Shown here piece by piece: positions 42,886 through 53,789 of a DNA stretch of 64,000 bases. The notes beneath the pieces were generated by a model, which was given only the letters and a program-made list of their open reading frames with translations, did not search any database and was not told where the DNA came from. Positions within the stretch are counted from its first letter, which is position 1. Every line of letters begins with the position of its first letter. Origin of the DNA: Roridomyces roridus (lineage: Eukaryota; Basidiomycota; Agaricomycetes; Agaricales; Mycenaceae); the NCBI GenBank assembly GCA_029378245.1, contig JARKIF010000003.1, forward strand, positions 2,294,001 to 2,358,000, in the 5' to 3' direction. A program made the translations under genes and the position numbers.

Positions 42886-45814
42886 ATGCCTGGGCCACTC
42901 CAGCCCGTAGCTACCAACGCAGACCCTCCCAGCAGGGCGCTACCCTCTCCTCCGGCTAGTCCAGTCTTGACACGGCACAACCTCGAGAACGCGCCCGCGG
43001 CGGCCTCTCCTGCTACCAACGAGCCCCCAGCCAAGCGGAGGACGCTGGATGACGCGTCTCTGAGCGGCAAGACAGACGAACAGGTGTGGGACATGACCGA
43101 CGAGGCGATATTAGGTGCGTTTGCTTGCCTCTTGAGACAAGGGCTAGTGCCGATGCCATATTCAGCCAGCGTCACATCGAAGTGGAGTGCTACGGCTTAC
43201 TCTCATTTCGTACCGTCACTTGTCCGTGATGAGACGACACAACCCCGCTCCTTGCACATCGTCCTGACTTGCAAGTACAACGATCCTCAGCACCGCAGCA
43301 TCAGGCGTCCGCGTCGTGAGACCTTCAACACGACCAACATGAACAGTGGCATCACTACATGCATCAGGCGTGACCCGTCCCGACGCTCGCAGGCGGCCGT
43401 GTGTAGTCCTTCTGCCTCGACCGTCGAATACTCGGAGGCCATGCATCGTACCCTCATTGCCCTGCGCTCTGCAGCCTCTAAACGATCTTTCAACTCCATC
43501 GAAGACAAGTATTATCGGATGGAGGTCGAGATGTTGCGCCCAGGAACGGTAGTTCCGTCTGCAGACACGGTCGCTCGAGACGTTCAACGGCTCTATGAAT
43601 CGTTGGCCGTAGAAGCGAAGGATTACTTTGAGGTACGAATGACCGCATCCTCACTCTTGGCCTTTCCAATGCTTCTCGCAGACGCGGGCTCGGGAAATCC
43701 ATGTCATAGTCGACGGGTGGACAGCACCGATGGGGGAGCAGTACCTCGGTGCCGGCGTCGCATGGGAGGACAAGGGAGAGTTATGGTACATCACGTTGGA
43801 GTTCATTCGGTGCGTCTTTGTGGACTACATGTGATTATTTTTTGACTCATGCTTCGCAGTCTAACTGAACGCCATTGCGGGAAGTACCTAGCTCAGAAGC
43901 TCGCAGATGTTCTCAAGAGATATGGGCTAGAAAAATTTGTGCGTTCACTTGATCCGTCAAATCAGATTACGACTCATCTGGGCGCAGCTTCACCTTTTAG
44001 TGATGGATAATGCTGGGAACTGTAACACAACTGCTTCCAATCTCGTTGTGGACATCCCTAGCTTTCGAGGTATGCTGGCCCGGGGTCGATGCTTCACTCA
44101 CATCCTCCAAATCGTTGCACGGGTGAGTAGTTTAACGCCAGACGTCCATCGTACTAACAACCGTACAGACGATCATAGCCTTCTTTTTCAAACAGGCAAC
44201 ACGGAAAAAGACCGTCAAGGCCAAGAAAGGCTCCGCCAAACGTTCTACCTCCGCTTCCACCGACGCCGAAACGGACGAAACGGAAGATATAGTCATCTGG
44301 GAAGCTGACCCCACTGCGGACGCTGAAGATCTTTCCTTGGCTGACGATATCCATGAGCCGGAAGACGACGAGCCGTCGACGGCGCAGGATCTTCACGACG
44401 AGAAGGTTTCTGGGACTCTTCGGTCGAAGGCTGTCGAGGAGATGAGACGGAAGAAGGTTGTTATCTCACCGCAGGAGGAGAAAGACGCGTTGAAGTTGTT
44501 TCCCAAGGTGAGTTAATCTCCTCCTCGTTTCCATCTACATGCAGCTGAATGCGAAAACTTTAGATCGTCGGGTTAGCGAAAAAGGTCCACGACAGTCGGC
44601 CCCTCCATACAGAATTTGTCCGAATCATTCAAGATCCCGAGACCAAGTTATCAACTACGTCCAACGTTACGGAGCTCGCAAGGCGAAACGCGACACGATG
44701 GGGCTCTGAATACAAGTGTTTGCAGACCAGAGCCATCCTCAAGCCGGCCGTAGAGAAGCTTCTCGCTGACAAGAACCTCAAGCTTGGGGCGTATAAACTC
44801 AATCCTACTCAATCAACCCTTGCAGTTCAGCTGGAAATGTTGCTGCAGGTGAGTTCCTCGCACCCGCTCTCATTTATCGTACTGACAGGGCACCAAGTTT
44901 CTGGAGGCGCCGACAAAGCTCTTCCAAAGCAAAAATCGTCCGTTAATCATTGATGTCCTGCCCGAGATGGAGGCACTTGATTATGCCCTCGATTTGATCA
45001 GCAAGAAGGCCACCCTGTGCAACGTGACCCGCGTCGCGGCGCGTGGCGGACTTCTGGCTTTGCGCAAGTACTATGCGCTCTTGGATGAATGCGAGGCTTA
45101 TCGGATTTCCATTGGTATCTTTCTTGCTCGCAATTCGAACCGATATGCTCACCAAACCACCAGTGTTGTGCCCAGATCGAAAACTCCAGTGGTTTCGTGA
45201 ACGCGGTTGGGATGATGACAAGATCAAAGACCTCAGGTCTCTCGTCGTGCGGCGGTTCACCGAGTCATACAAAACCCAGAGCACCACGGCACCCACCAGC
45301 ACACATGCGCCCGCGCCCTCCTCGCAAACGGCCGCGAGCCTCCTGGCCGATGAGTTCCGCCGCCCATCCTCAACTAATATCCATAGTAACACGTCGGAGT
45401 GTGATAATATTCATACCTATCTCGACTCGCCGCTTTGCACGCCTCCGGGAACCGTGATTCAATATTGGAACGAGCGACTAAGTCCCTCTCCGGGCTCGAA
45501 AATCGTAGCGACGCCGGATCTGGCTCGATTCGGACTCTCGTTCTGTTCATGTCCAGGTAGGTCGTGATCTACTTCCGCGACACCGCTCATACCAAGATGC
45601 AGCAACGTCTGTGGACGGCGAGCGCGCGTTCTCGGACGGAAGGCATCAAATAGCCTGGAATCAGCAACAAATGTCTTCTCAGGCATTCCGAGCGAAGATG
45701 TCGGTTGGTTCGTGGGCCAACGCACCGTTTTTCAACCTGAACGCCGCTGTCGAGAGTCTTAAAACCGAAATTGCACCCCTCCGCACCTCAAATAGCACCA
45801 CAGCCGTCGAATAA
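42886..45814 (+). CDS. hAT transposase with BED-like N-terminus and C-terminal dimerisation region
   Basis: The start is ATG 42886 (MPGPLQPVATNADP). The N-terminal region has WSATAYSHFV and LTCKYNDPQH, a BED-type zinc-finger-like block. The RNase H-like core includes REIHVIVDGWTAPMGEQYLG, EDKGELWYITLEFIR, MDNAGNCNTTASNLVVDIPS and ARGRCFTHILQIVAR. These carry catalytic acidic residues of the family in the expected blocks. The helical insertion contains a long acidic/Lys linker and RRNATRWGSEYKCL. The C-terminus is the classic hAT dimerisation signature, here SVDGERAFSDGRHQIAWNQQ and SVGSWANAPFF. About ten short introns join in frame at all junctions I checked. It catalyses cut-and-paste transposition in the nucleus. 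TAA is at 45812-45814. Confidence 0.87.
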
Positions 45815-45982
45815 TGCATTAGCTATCTCATAAAGTACCCCGGCATTGCCATTAGCTATCCTATCGCTTGTAATTTGAAGAAATATAGGATTTAGTTGCT
45901 CTTAGTGATCGCTAGTGGCCCGCCCCTTTAGTGGCTGTCAGTCTTAGATCCGATCACTAATCAGTCAACTGAGTCATTACTA

Positions 45983-46000
45983 ACCCAAGCGAGACTCTGG
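45983..46000. repeat. hAT terminal inverted repeat, right
   Basis: The exact inverted complement of the left repeat at 42694-42711. It is followed by one base and then the right copy of the putative 8-bp target duplication (46002-46009). Confidence 0.88.
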
Positions 46001-46001
46001 A

Positions 46002-46650
46002 ACTTCTCGCAACTGAGGTGCAGCGAGCGGAGCGATCCCGTCAATGTCCAGGACCCCATCCGAAGAGCTCAACATGGTGACGGAAAGCTTTTTGAGGCGG
46101 GGAAACGGCTCAGACGGTAGGGTGACGGTGTCATCGCTCCAGAGGGTCAACGTCTCCAATTGAGATGAGTGTCGAGATATAGTTGGGTAGACGAACGAGT
46201 CCATCGGCACGGGTGATGAAGCACGGAAGCCGAAGGTGAGATCTAACGGAAGGTTGCCGGAGTGGGAAAGCCATTTTGTAAGGAACTCGTCGCCTGCGAC
46301 ATGAAATCAACGAAAATGTGGAAGTGTGCAAGAAAAGGACTACCACGACCGCGAGGCACGTTTTTTAGGCAAGCCCAGAGTTGGGGCGTAGATATCGCCA
46401 CCGCCCGCCACAGCTTGCATACCCATGTCAAATGCAACGGATTGCTCTTTTTGTCAGTGTAAACCCACTGGATGAAGATTTCGCTGGTGATTTCGTTCGG
46501 GAGAGTGAGGACGGGGTATACGGCTATGGCATGTAGATGCCTCTCAGTCGACTTGCGCTCGGTATGAAGCAGTCCTAATTGCGTCTCGTGAAAGGCAATG
46601 TCTCGCTCGATCTCCGCGAGCCGCGATCGAACGTGGCCGCTGTAGTACAT
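46002..46650 (-). pseudogene. F-box/LRR gene split by hAT element: 5' part
   Basis: The minus-strand start MYYSGHVRSRLAEIERDIAF at 46650 aligns with the other family starts. It is followed by YPVLTLPNEITSEIFIQWVY and LTWVCKLWRAVAISTPQLW. A GTAGTC donor and GTCGCAG acceptor (phase 1) lead to DEFLTKWLSHSGNLPLDLTF, SSQLETLTLWSDDTVTLPSE and finally APQLRE at the element boundary. There is no frameshift in this half. The gene was therefore intact when the transposon landed, and the 3' half lies at 41816-42690. Confidence 0.85.
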
Positions 46651-46914
46651 AATGGGTTGAATCAAGAGGAAGAAGACGAAGAGACTTGAGAAGGTGGTGG
46701 TTTTGGATCAAGAGTGAAAGGGACATGTGACGAGTCTTCTTCGCTGATCGACTCATCTTGGTCTCGACGCAACTCGACCTGCAATAGTTGCCTCATCTGC
46801 AGCGGTGGATGTTTCCCAAAGGTTCCTCAAAACTTGTTCTACAGGAGGGCATTTCAAAGCATTTGCATCCACTTGCAAATTACTGGGACGGGGCGCCCAT
46901 GTATACTCGGCGAT

Positions 46915-48028
46915 TTATTTCTTCGTTCTCTTTTTGGAATCGCCAACCTCCTCCCCATCCAGCGCTTCTCCAGGCTCTCCCTCCGCTTTTCTTTTCATCG
47001 AAGTCGGCTGGGTCTCGGCACTCTCGGTGGTCCCAGAAACTGCGGCCTCGTCCTCCTGCTTCTCACCCGAATCCCCAGGTACCGGAGGATCAGGTTCATG
47101 AAGGCGATCCAAGCCTTCTTTCTTGACGAGAACCTTCAGGACGGTGGCGCGAACAGTATAATCTGAAATACTGCGTTCGTCGTTCTTCTCATCATCTTCC
47201 CCTTCTTCGTCCGAATCTCCGCCTTCCTCGAATTCTCGGACTTGGACAGCCTAGCAGTCACGGTAAATCCCACGACGAATATAGCCTTTGAAATGCGGGA
47301 GCCCTCACCTCGAGACGCATCTCAACGGCCCACATACGATCGTATGTCCAGAAGACTTTTTTCATCTCCCCCAGTGGCTGATTCTTGTTCTTCCGTTTGT
47401 CCTTCTGCTCCAACAACGCCGTGACCCAGTCACCCGTCCATGGGTACCAATCATCAGCGTCGAACGGATCTTGCTGTCCCTGCCACGGTAAATCTGGCCC
47501 TGTGAGATACAAGCCATGCAATCCGTCAGGTGAGAGCTTTGTATCCGAATCCTCCCAGTAAGTAGTATCCCAGGAGAAATCCACAGTATAGAACTCGAAG
47601 GGAGGACCTGTGAGCGATCTTGGAACTGGCTACGGCGGGAAACTTCAGCTCAAACACTTGACAAAGTATTTTTTAGAACTCACGTCTTGGTGCGCAGGGC
47701 ATGGGGGAAACCTCTCGGGCCACTGCACACGCCCGGGAAGACAGATACTCAACACCGCCGGAGATATGCCCAAACCCACAACCGCCCGTGAGCCATCATC
47801 AGCTACGTTTCCAGTATATGCCCTGCGCTCGTACTTGAACGAGGTCGTCGCCACCGGGACATACTCCAGCGCGTCTCGCTCGATGGCGCTGGGACCTCGC
47901 TTTTGAAGGCGAACGGATGCAGCCTCTTTGTATGTGCCGACGTCTACGTCTCCGTCGTCGCCGCTGGAGGAGCTGGGCCAGCCATCCCAAGTGAGAGCGG
48001 AGAACATGAGCTGGGGAGGTACGTCCAT
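46915..48028 (-). CDS. family B protein, 333 aa, intact with basic tail
   Basis: Exons 48028-47684, 47629-47309 and 47250-46915 (345, 321 and 336 nt, all phase 0) give 333 residues. Exon 1 has MDVPPQLMFSALTWDGWPSS, VGTYKEAASVRLQKRGPSAI, YVPVATTSFKYERRAYTG and ICLPGRVQWPERFPPC. Exon 2 has TGPPFEFYTVDFSWD, GLYLTGPDLPWQGQQD and TGDWVTALLEQKDKRKNKN. Exon 3 has an acidic start, RSISDYTVRATVLKVLVKKE and the tail MKRKAEGEPGEALDG...GDSKKRTKK. The basic tail resembles a bipartite nuclear localisation signal. The intron 2 donor is the usual GAG|GTGAG. It lies 265 bp downstream of the 5' part of the split F-box/LRR gene, on the same strand. No known function. Confidence 0.8.
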
Positions 48029-49755
48029 GTTGATGGTTAACGCGAAGCAGGAGCAATCACGTGCACATGGACTGGTCGTGGTTTGAGCGACTGCAATAAA
48101 GTCTTTTTATCGAGAATGCACATGTATGTGAGGATGGGTAAATATGTACCAGAGTCGCCACATAAATATAACGAAAACCAGAGGATGTGCACGGCCACCT
48201 CCGAGGACCCAACGCGCTCGCTACTACTTTCCATGCTCCTAGCAATACCTACATGCTACCCTCCCGCCGCGCCCACTGCCCAGTTCTGCAATCGCTGGAT
48301 ACGCAGTGCGTTTCCTGCAGGGTGGCCACCTCACGGCGCTTTCATCCTTGAAAAGGGGGAGCCGAGGAAGCCGCGCACGCCCACCTTTCGCCAACGAGTA
48401 ATACGGCCGCCTGCGAGCTGTGAGTCTGGGAACCCATAAAAAGGAGCAAAAGAAAAGAGAAACGGAGGGCCCGCACCAACGCGGGTCGGGAGTTCCAGGC
48501 GCGGAGCTCTCCCCAGCGGTTTATGGCTTGACCGATTTGGTGACGAAGGAAGGGAATAGAGGCGTACCTGAAATCGGTACACTGCGCAAGTTCTCGCCCA
48601 CGAGCTTGGAGCTGCAGTTTAAGCCAACGCTCATGAGTCTCTGCAGGCCCCGCGTCAACCCGCTCGCCAACCCACACTCGATGAGCACTTGAGCGATACG
48701 CGCCTTTGCTGGTCGTCGCAATCGACCTGCGGAACGAATGTGATTGAATCGAGGCTATGAGATCGGCTCAACCGTAGGTACGAGCGCGGGGGGGTTGTGG
48801 TGAATGAGCACAGCTCTAGAGCGGCCCTGGGGCCCTTCGAAGTCATGGCGCAAGCTGGGTTTCAGGGTGAAGACGCAAAAGAGCTAAGACTCGAGACGCC
48901 AAGATATAAGTTGCCAGGAGGGCGCGCGAGAGCCACATAGGCATCGTTTCCGGCTTTCTATGAACGGGAGGGTCAATCTGAATGGAATGTCAAAGCCAGC
49001 AAGTATTGTCTTCAAAAGCGACGCACCAGCATATCCATGCTAGCCCTTGAGTCCCGGAGCCCGATCCATCCATTAGGTGCCTCATGAGTAAATAAGCGTT
49101 GAGAAAGACATTGCAAATCGAAGAAAGCCACGATTTGCGTGCGGAATGCCAGTGCGGGTCAAGGAGGTCATGGTGCGGGCTGCACTGCCACATTGCCGAT
49201 TCGGGCTGACTCGGCCGACTTGGTCTACCGCGCGGAAGGAGAAATCATCCCATTTACTTAAGTACACGCAGCATCGATATTCGAGAAGAATCTAATACTA
49301 CACCCGCCGCGTCTCACGGCGACCGTCAGGACTCGGCTTTGTTCTACCTTCGCGTAAATGAACGCCTGTCATTGACTCTCGCGCTGGCCGCTGCAGATTC
49401 CATGATTCAACGGAGCCGGTTCTCTGCGCTGTTCATTTGTCACTGTCTTGAAATTCGGTCAACGTTCCAGCGACTACTCTACTCCGACGTATGGGATATC
49501 TGCGAGTTCACTACACCCTCTCAACCGACCCTCAACCTGCTTCAATACAGCATTCAAAGTCAAATCGAATTCTATTACGGGTCTGCTCGAGGCTTAGACT
49601 CGAAACCAGTAACTCCGCAGGTCACAGATCGGGGGCTACGCGGTTACCTCTTGATCGACTATCATCGATTCATCAAGTGTTGTTACACGCGTGCACGGGT
49701 TCGAGTCTACTCGAGGCTAAGCTTCCTAGCCGGCGATACAACAGTATTAATATTA
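48029..49755. other. 1.7-kb intergenic region, no supported gene
   Basis: Several short frames exist, and the plus-strand frame at 49339-50028 runs into the antisense of the next gene. A minus-strand reading around 48740-48520 (RIAQVLIECGLASGLTRGLQ) looks protein-like but has no start, no recognisable family and no flanking exons. I annotate nothing here. Confidence 0.45.
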
Positions 49756-49884
49756 CTATTCCTTCCTCCTCTGTTTAGAATCGCCGGCCCTCTCCGCATC
49801 CAGCGAGTCCTCGCCGGGCTCAACCTCTGCTTTCCTTTTCAGCGAAGTCGGCACACTCTCGCCGATACCGTGATCTTCCTCTTC

Positions 49885-49932
<48 letters not shown>

Positions 49933-50950
49933 CGGCACTCGCGGACTCGGATCAGGTTCATAAAGGCGCGCCAAGCCTTCTTTCTTGACGAAAACCCGCA
50001 TGATGGTAGCGCGAACCGTATAATCTGAAATGCTGCGTTTGTACTCATCTTCTTCGTCCACATTCTCGCCTTCGTCTTCATCATGAAGGTATTCTTGAGC
50101 TTGAAGAGCCTAGCGGTCACCGTGTATCAGATTCACACAACGAGCATCACCATCCAGTACGGGAACACTCGCCTCAAGACGCAGCTCAACACCCCACATC
50201 TCCTGGGACACACCTTTATTCCAGATGCATTCCCAGAAAATTTGCGTTGTCTCGCCTAACGTCTGACCTCTGTCCTTTCGCTTGTCCTGCTGCTCCAATA
50301 ACGCCGCGACCCAGCGACCCCTCCATCCTGTTCCGATCGAGTAATCTTGGTATTCGAGAAAATCCGCGCCTAGAGCTCCATCTGGCTCTGGGACTGCCTG
50401 CCCCTCGACCTGTCCCGATAAATCTGGCCCATAGAGATACAAGCCATGAAAATTTTCAGGTCGGAGCTGTTTATCCGAGTTCCAGTAAGAGTAATTGGTG
50501 AGATCCAGCTCGTAGAAGTTGAAGGGAGGACCCGTGAGCGCCCTCGGAAGTGGCTACGGAAGAGATGAGCTCTGAAAATTTTCACAAAGGATTCTGGTCT
50601 CTCACAGTTTCGTGCGGAGGGCATGGGGGAAACCTTTCAGGCCACTGTACACGGCCAGGAAGACAGATGCTCATCACAGGCGACATATTCTCCGCCAGGA
50701 TCGCCGTGTCAGCTTCGTCAGACACTCTCCCAGTGCATGCATGGCGCATATACGTGAACGAGGTAGCGACAGCCGGAACGTACTCAATGGTGCCCTCCTC
50801 GATGGCGCTGGGACCTCTCTTTTGAAATCGGACGGATGCAACTTCATTGTAGGTGCCAACGAGATCGAGTGTGCCGCTGCCCACAGTATAAACTAAGGGA
50901 GTGCCATCCCAAGCGAGGGCAGAGAACATGAGCTGAGGAGGGGTGTCCAT
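49756..50950 (-). CDS. family B protein, 359 aa, with Asp-Glu repeat and GC-AG intron
   Basis: Exons 50950-50606, 50553-50173 and 50109-49756 (345, 381 and 354 nt, phase 0) give 359 residues. Exon 1 has MDTPPQLMFSALAWDGTPLV, LVGTYNEVASVRFQKRGPSA and ICLPGRVQWPERFPPC. Exon 2 has TGPPFNFYELDL, GLYLYGPDLSGQVEGQ and TGWRGRWVAALLEQQDKRK. Exon 3 has RSISDYTVRATIMRVFVKKE, a run of alternating Glu-Asp from a hexanucleotide repeat, and the tail LKRKAEVEPGEDSLD...SKQRRKE. The donor of intron 2 is GAG|GCGAGT instead of GAG|GTGAG, so splicing needs a GC-AG intron. If unspliced the reading would end within the intron. The start is placed at MDTPPQ (50950), the family's conserved start. Confidence 0.75.
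49891..49932. repeat. (GTCCTC)7 microsatellite inside a coding exon
   Basis: Seven perfect hexamers in the third exon of the family B gene, read on the minus strand as GAGGAC, encode Glu-Asp repeats. Because the unit is six bases, length changes keep the frame and only vary the acidic tract. Confidence 0.9.
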
Positions 50951-51087
50951 GCGGGCGAAGGTAACGACCCCAATACAGCCCCTGTTCCAGCCGCTATACC
51001 GGAACGATCGGACGAGAATTAAATTTATGCGTTGAAGCAAATCAAAATTACAACCGCGTATACTTGACTCAGAAAAACACACACACA

Positions 51088-52137
51088 CTATTTCTTCTTC
51101 CTCTTCTTGGAATCGCCAGCGCCCTCCGAGTTCACCGACTCGGTCTCCGCTTTTCTTTTCATCGAGCTCTCGGCGGCAACTTCATCTTCATCGTCCAACT
51201 CAGGCTCAAGCACCTGCGGTTCACGCAGTTTCTCCAGCTGTTTGTCCGTGACGAACACCCTGAGAACCGTGGCGCGGACACCGTAGTCCGAGATAGTGCG
51301 CTTGGATTCGGAAGGTCCATCGTCGTCTTCGTCGTATTCTTCATCGGCAGATTCGGTAATTTCCAGAGCCTGAGGATCGTGAGCAACGCGTTCATTGAAG
51401 ATAGAAAAAAGCTCGCCTCGAGACGAAATTCGATCCCCCAGATCCTCTCCGGCCGTTCCGGGGACTCGAAGTCCGACTCGTTGCCGTCTGTATCCCAGAT
51501 CACCTGCGTTCTCTCACCCAACGGCTCCCTCCGGTCCTGGAGCTCCAACAATCTCATCGCCCAGTCGCCAGCCCATCCCCTGCCCCGATTTCCTGCCACC
51601 GTGGTTTCTGCATCGGCTTTTTCCTGGCCCGGTAAATCAGGGGCTTTGAAATACAGGCCGTGGAGCCAGTCATTCCCTCCCGGCCCATACGTGTTGAAGT
51701 CCTCGCCGTAAAATATGAACGGAGGGCCCTTGCTCGGTCGCTTAAACAATTCAGCAAGGCGGAGACCATTTCCAAGACCATCGCACTCTCACCTCGTAGT
51801 CAAAACTCGGCGATTCAAGCTGTTGAGGCCACTGCACACGCCCGGGAAGACAGATGCTGAAGACGGGCGGGGAGTTTTCGGCCATAACCTTGCTGTCATA
51901 GTAGTCGATGCACTTGACCCAGGCATGTCGGGTGTAATTGAATGAGGTGGGCTCCGCTGGCACGTACTCGACGGCACCTGGCTCAGTGGTGCTCGGACCA
52001 GTCTTTTCGAGTTGGACAGATGCCGCTTCGTTGTATGTACCCACATGCCACACGTCGTACTGATCTCCTGTGCCCCCTTCTACAGGCTTGCCAGACCAAG
52101 TGAGGGCAGAGAACATGAGATGAGGAGGGAATTCCAT
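51088..52137 (-). CDS. family B protein, 316 aa, with GC-AG intron
   Basis: Exons 52137-51793, 51740-51417 and 51369-51088 (345, 324 and 282 nt, phase 0) give 316 residues. Exon 1 has MEFPPHLMFSALTWSGKPVE, HVGTYNEAASVQLEKTGPST and ICLPGRVQWPQQLESP. Exon 2 has RPSKGPPFIFYGEDFNTYGP, GLYFKAPDLPGQEK, GWAGDWAMRLLELQDRREPL, TDGNESDFESPERPERIWG and IEFRLE. Exon 3 has SKRTISDYGVRATVLRVFVT and the tail MKRKAETESVNSE...SKKRKKK. As in the neighbour, the intron 2 donor is GAG|GCGAGC. This is the intact sister of the frameshifted copy at 20366-21478. It is head to head with the F-box/LRR gene at 52231. Confidence 0.8.
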
Positions 52138-52230
52138 TGAGATCGTTGTGGTAGCTGTCAAGCCAACGGTTGTTTGACGCTGTTTTCTGGTCTTGATCCG
52201 CAACCAACTCGCAGCAATTCTTGGTTTACT
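52138..52230. promoter_or_regulatory. shared bidirectional promoter between family B and F-box/LRR genes
   Basis: 93 bp separate the divergent ATGs. Read toward the F-box gene the spacer has GTTGTGGTAGCTGTCAA, GTTGTTTGACGCTGTTTT and CTTGATCCGCAACCAACTCG. It corresponds along its whole length to the inverted spacer at 20264-20365. The whole divergent pair is therefore an inverted duplicate of that one. Confidence 0.62.
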
Positions 52231-53789
52231 ATGCTCGGCACCAGATTGCGTTCAATTCTAGAGGAAATTGACCAACGAATTCTTCTTCACGAAGAGCAGA
52301 TCGCGCTGCTCCGTGCAATGCGCCACTCGACTGCTCGGGAACTGGATGCGATTGTATATCCCGTCCTTATCCTGCCGAGCGAAATCCCCTCCGAAATCTT
52401 TATCCACTACGTCGAATCGCACCCTACAAGGAACTCAATGCGCCTAACATGGGTCTGCCAGTCATGGCGAACGGTGGCGATTTCGACATGCCAGCTATGG
52501 ACACAATGCATGGACCTTTATACAAGTCAGTGCCCCTGTCTCATCTTGAATCTTGATACAACGCCAACTAATAACCCACCAACTCAGCGAGCGCACTCCA
52601 GATATGGCTCTCCCGTGCTGGCGATCTTCCTCTAAATCTCGATTTCCAAGCGACACTCGGAATCTCGTCTGAGGGGCACGACATAGCCTATCACACGATA
52701 TCTCGCTTCTCGTCGCAGCTGAAAACTTTGACGCTCAGTACTCTTGCCGGCTCCATCACGATCCCCCCTCGCCCCTTCCCGCGGCTTGAAAAACTGTCCA
52801 TCGACAGTGAGAATTCTGGCGACGAAGATGACGACGACGACGAAACGTCGGCACCCCGCCTCGATGCACCTCGCCTTCGGGAGGTGGTATTAAATAATGC
52901 GGCAGTGAAGCAGCTGCAGGCCACCCTTCCAAAGAGGCAGCTAACGAAACTCGATCTCACGGCTGACCTCGGCGACTGCCTCGCGTTTTTGCGGCATACA
53001 CCTAATCTCCAGGAACTCGCCATCGATTCCAGTGATTTTGACCACGGTGCCTTGGTACCCGTTACCCTCCCTCGTCTCCGCAGCATTCACATAGGATTGC
53101 TCACCTCGCCAGAAATGCTCCGATATCTCACTCTCCCGGTCCTGGACCGTTTGTCCATCTCCGTGTATGTGGGCTCGGATGAGACTTCCGCGTCTGTAAA
53201 TTACATGCTCGAGCGTTCTGGATGCACTTTACGCCAGCTCGATCTCTCTCTACACCACACAGATAGCGAGTGGCTGGACGACTTCCTCGACTTTGTGTCT
53301 TTGCCCTCCCTACGGGAATTGACCCTCCGAGCTCCGGACGGTACATATGGGGCCCTCAACAACTTATTGCGCAACGTGGCGCAAAATCGCACCCTACCTG
53401 CACTCGAGTCACTCGTAATCCACGAGTGCCAATTCCACGTCGATCTGACGAAATTCGTGGATATGCTCGCTGCGAGGACAAAGAACGCCCCAGGAGTAGC
53501 GAGATTGAAATCATTCCAGCTTTCGTTTGGAGTGGATCCTGTCCAGGGCGGACGCAGAGACTATGTGGAAATAGAACCCTCGAACAAGGCGGACCGGGAT
53601 GTCAAGGATTCGCTCGAAAAACTGCACAAGCTTCGTGCACAAGGGCTACAAGTGGACATTCGCTCTGATTTCAAGACACTGAATTCGGGAAAGATTGATT
53701 CCGGGATTGTGAGTGCCATTTCTGGCGATTTCAATGTGCTCTGAATTTTCTCATAGATTGAAGGAATCCGAGCAGATCACGAGTTTTGA
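52231..53789 (+). CDS. F-box-like/LRR protein, 482 aa, intact
   Basis: Exons 52231-52525, 52588-53708 and 53757-53789 give 482 residues. The start MLGTRLRSILEEIDQRILLH gives a short coiled coil, followed by the F-box-like IVYPVLILPSEIPSEIFIHY and LTWVCQSWRTVAISTCQLW. The LRR body includes ALQIWLSRAGDLPLNLDF, LTKLDLTADLGDCLAFLRHT, LPRLRSIHIGLL, LRYLTLPVLDRLSISVY, LRELTLRAPDG and LKSFQLSFGV. The last mini-exon encodes IEGIRADHEF. An acidic insertion (DEDDDDDET) lies in the third repeat. This is one of the two best templates for judging damaged copies. A likely role is substrate adaptor in an SCF ubiquitin ligase. It shares a promoter with the family B gene to its left. Confidence 0.87.

Larger units (their letters stand above)
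42694..46000 (+). mobile_element. hAT-superfamily DNA transposon, about 3.3 kb
   Basis: The element is bounded by a perfect 18-bp terminal inverted repeat (CCAGAGTCTCGCTTGGGT at 42694-42711 and its complement at 45983-46000). It encodes one spliced hAT transposase on the plus strand. The subterminal regions repeat TTAGTGATCG-like words on both sides. The repeat begins with CAGAG one base in, consistent with the hAT consensus YARNG. It is inserted in a minus-strand F-box/LRR gene, between the codons for PQLRE and LILRY. The transposase reads through all exons examined and may still be active. Confidence 0.88.

Noticed and set aside
42686..46008. 8-bp duplication directly abutting the inverted repeats of the hAT element
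   Set aside because: The bases directly next to the repeats (TCTCGGCG and AACTTCTC) do not match; the better 7/8 pair lies 3 bp and 1 bp outside, so the duplication is called putative.
48520..48740. Minus-strand protein-like reading RIAQVLIECGLASGLTRGLQ
   Set aside because: No start, no flanking exons and no family recognised; kept as intergenic.
49339..50028. Plus-strand 229-codon frame with a Leu-Val repeat that looks like a membrane segment
   Set aside because: The Leu-Val run is the antisense of the Glu-Asp repeat in the family B gene on the minus strand; the 5' part has no recognisable content.
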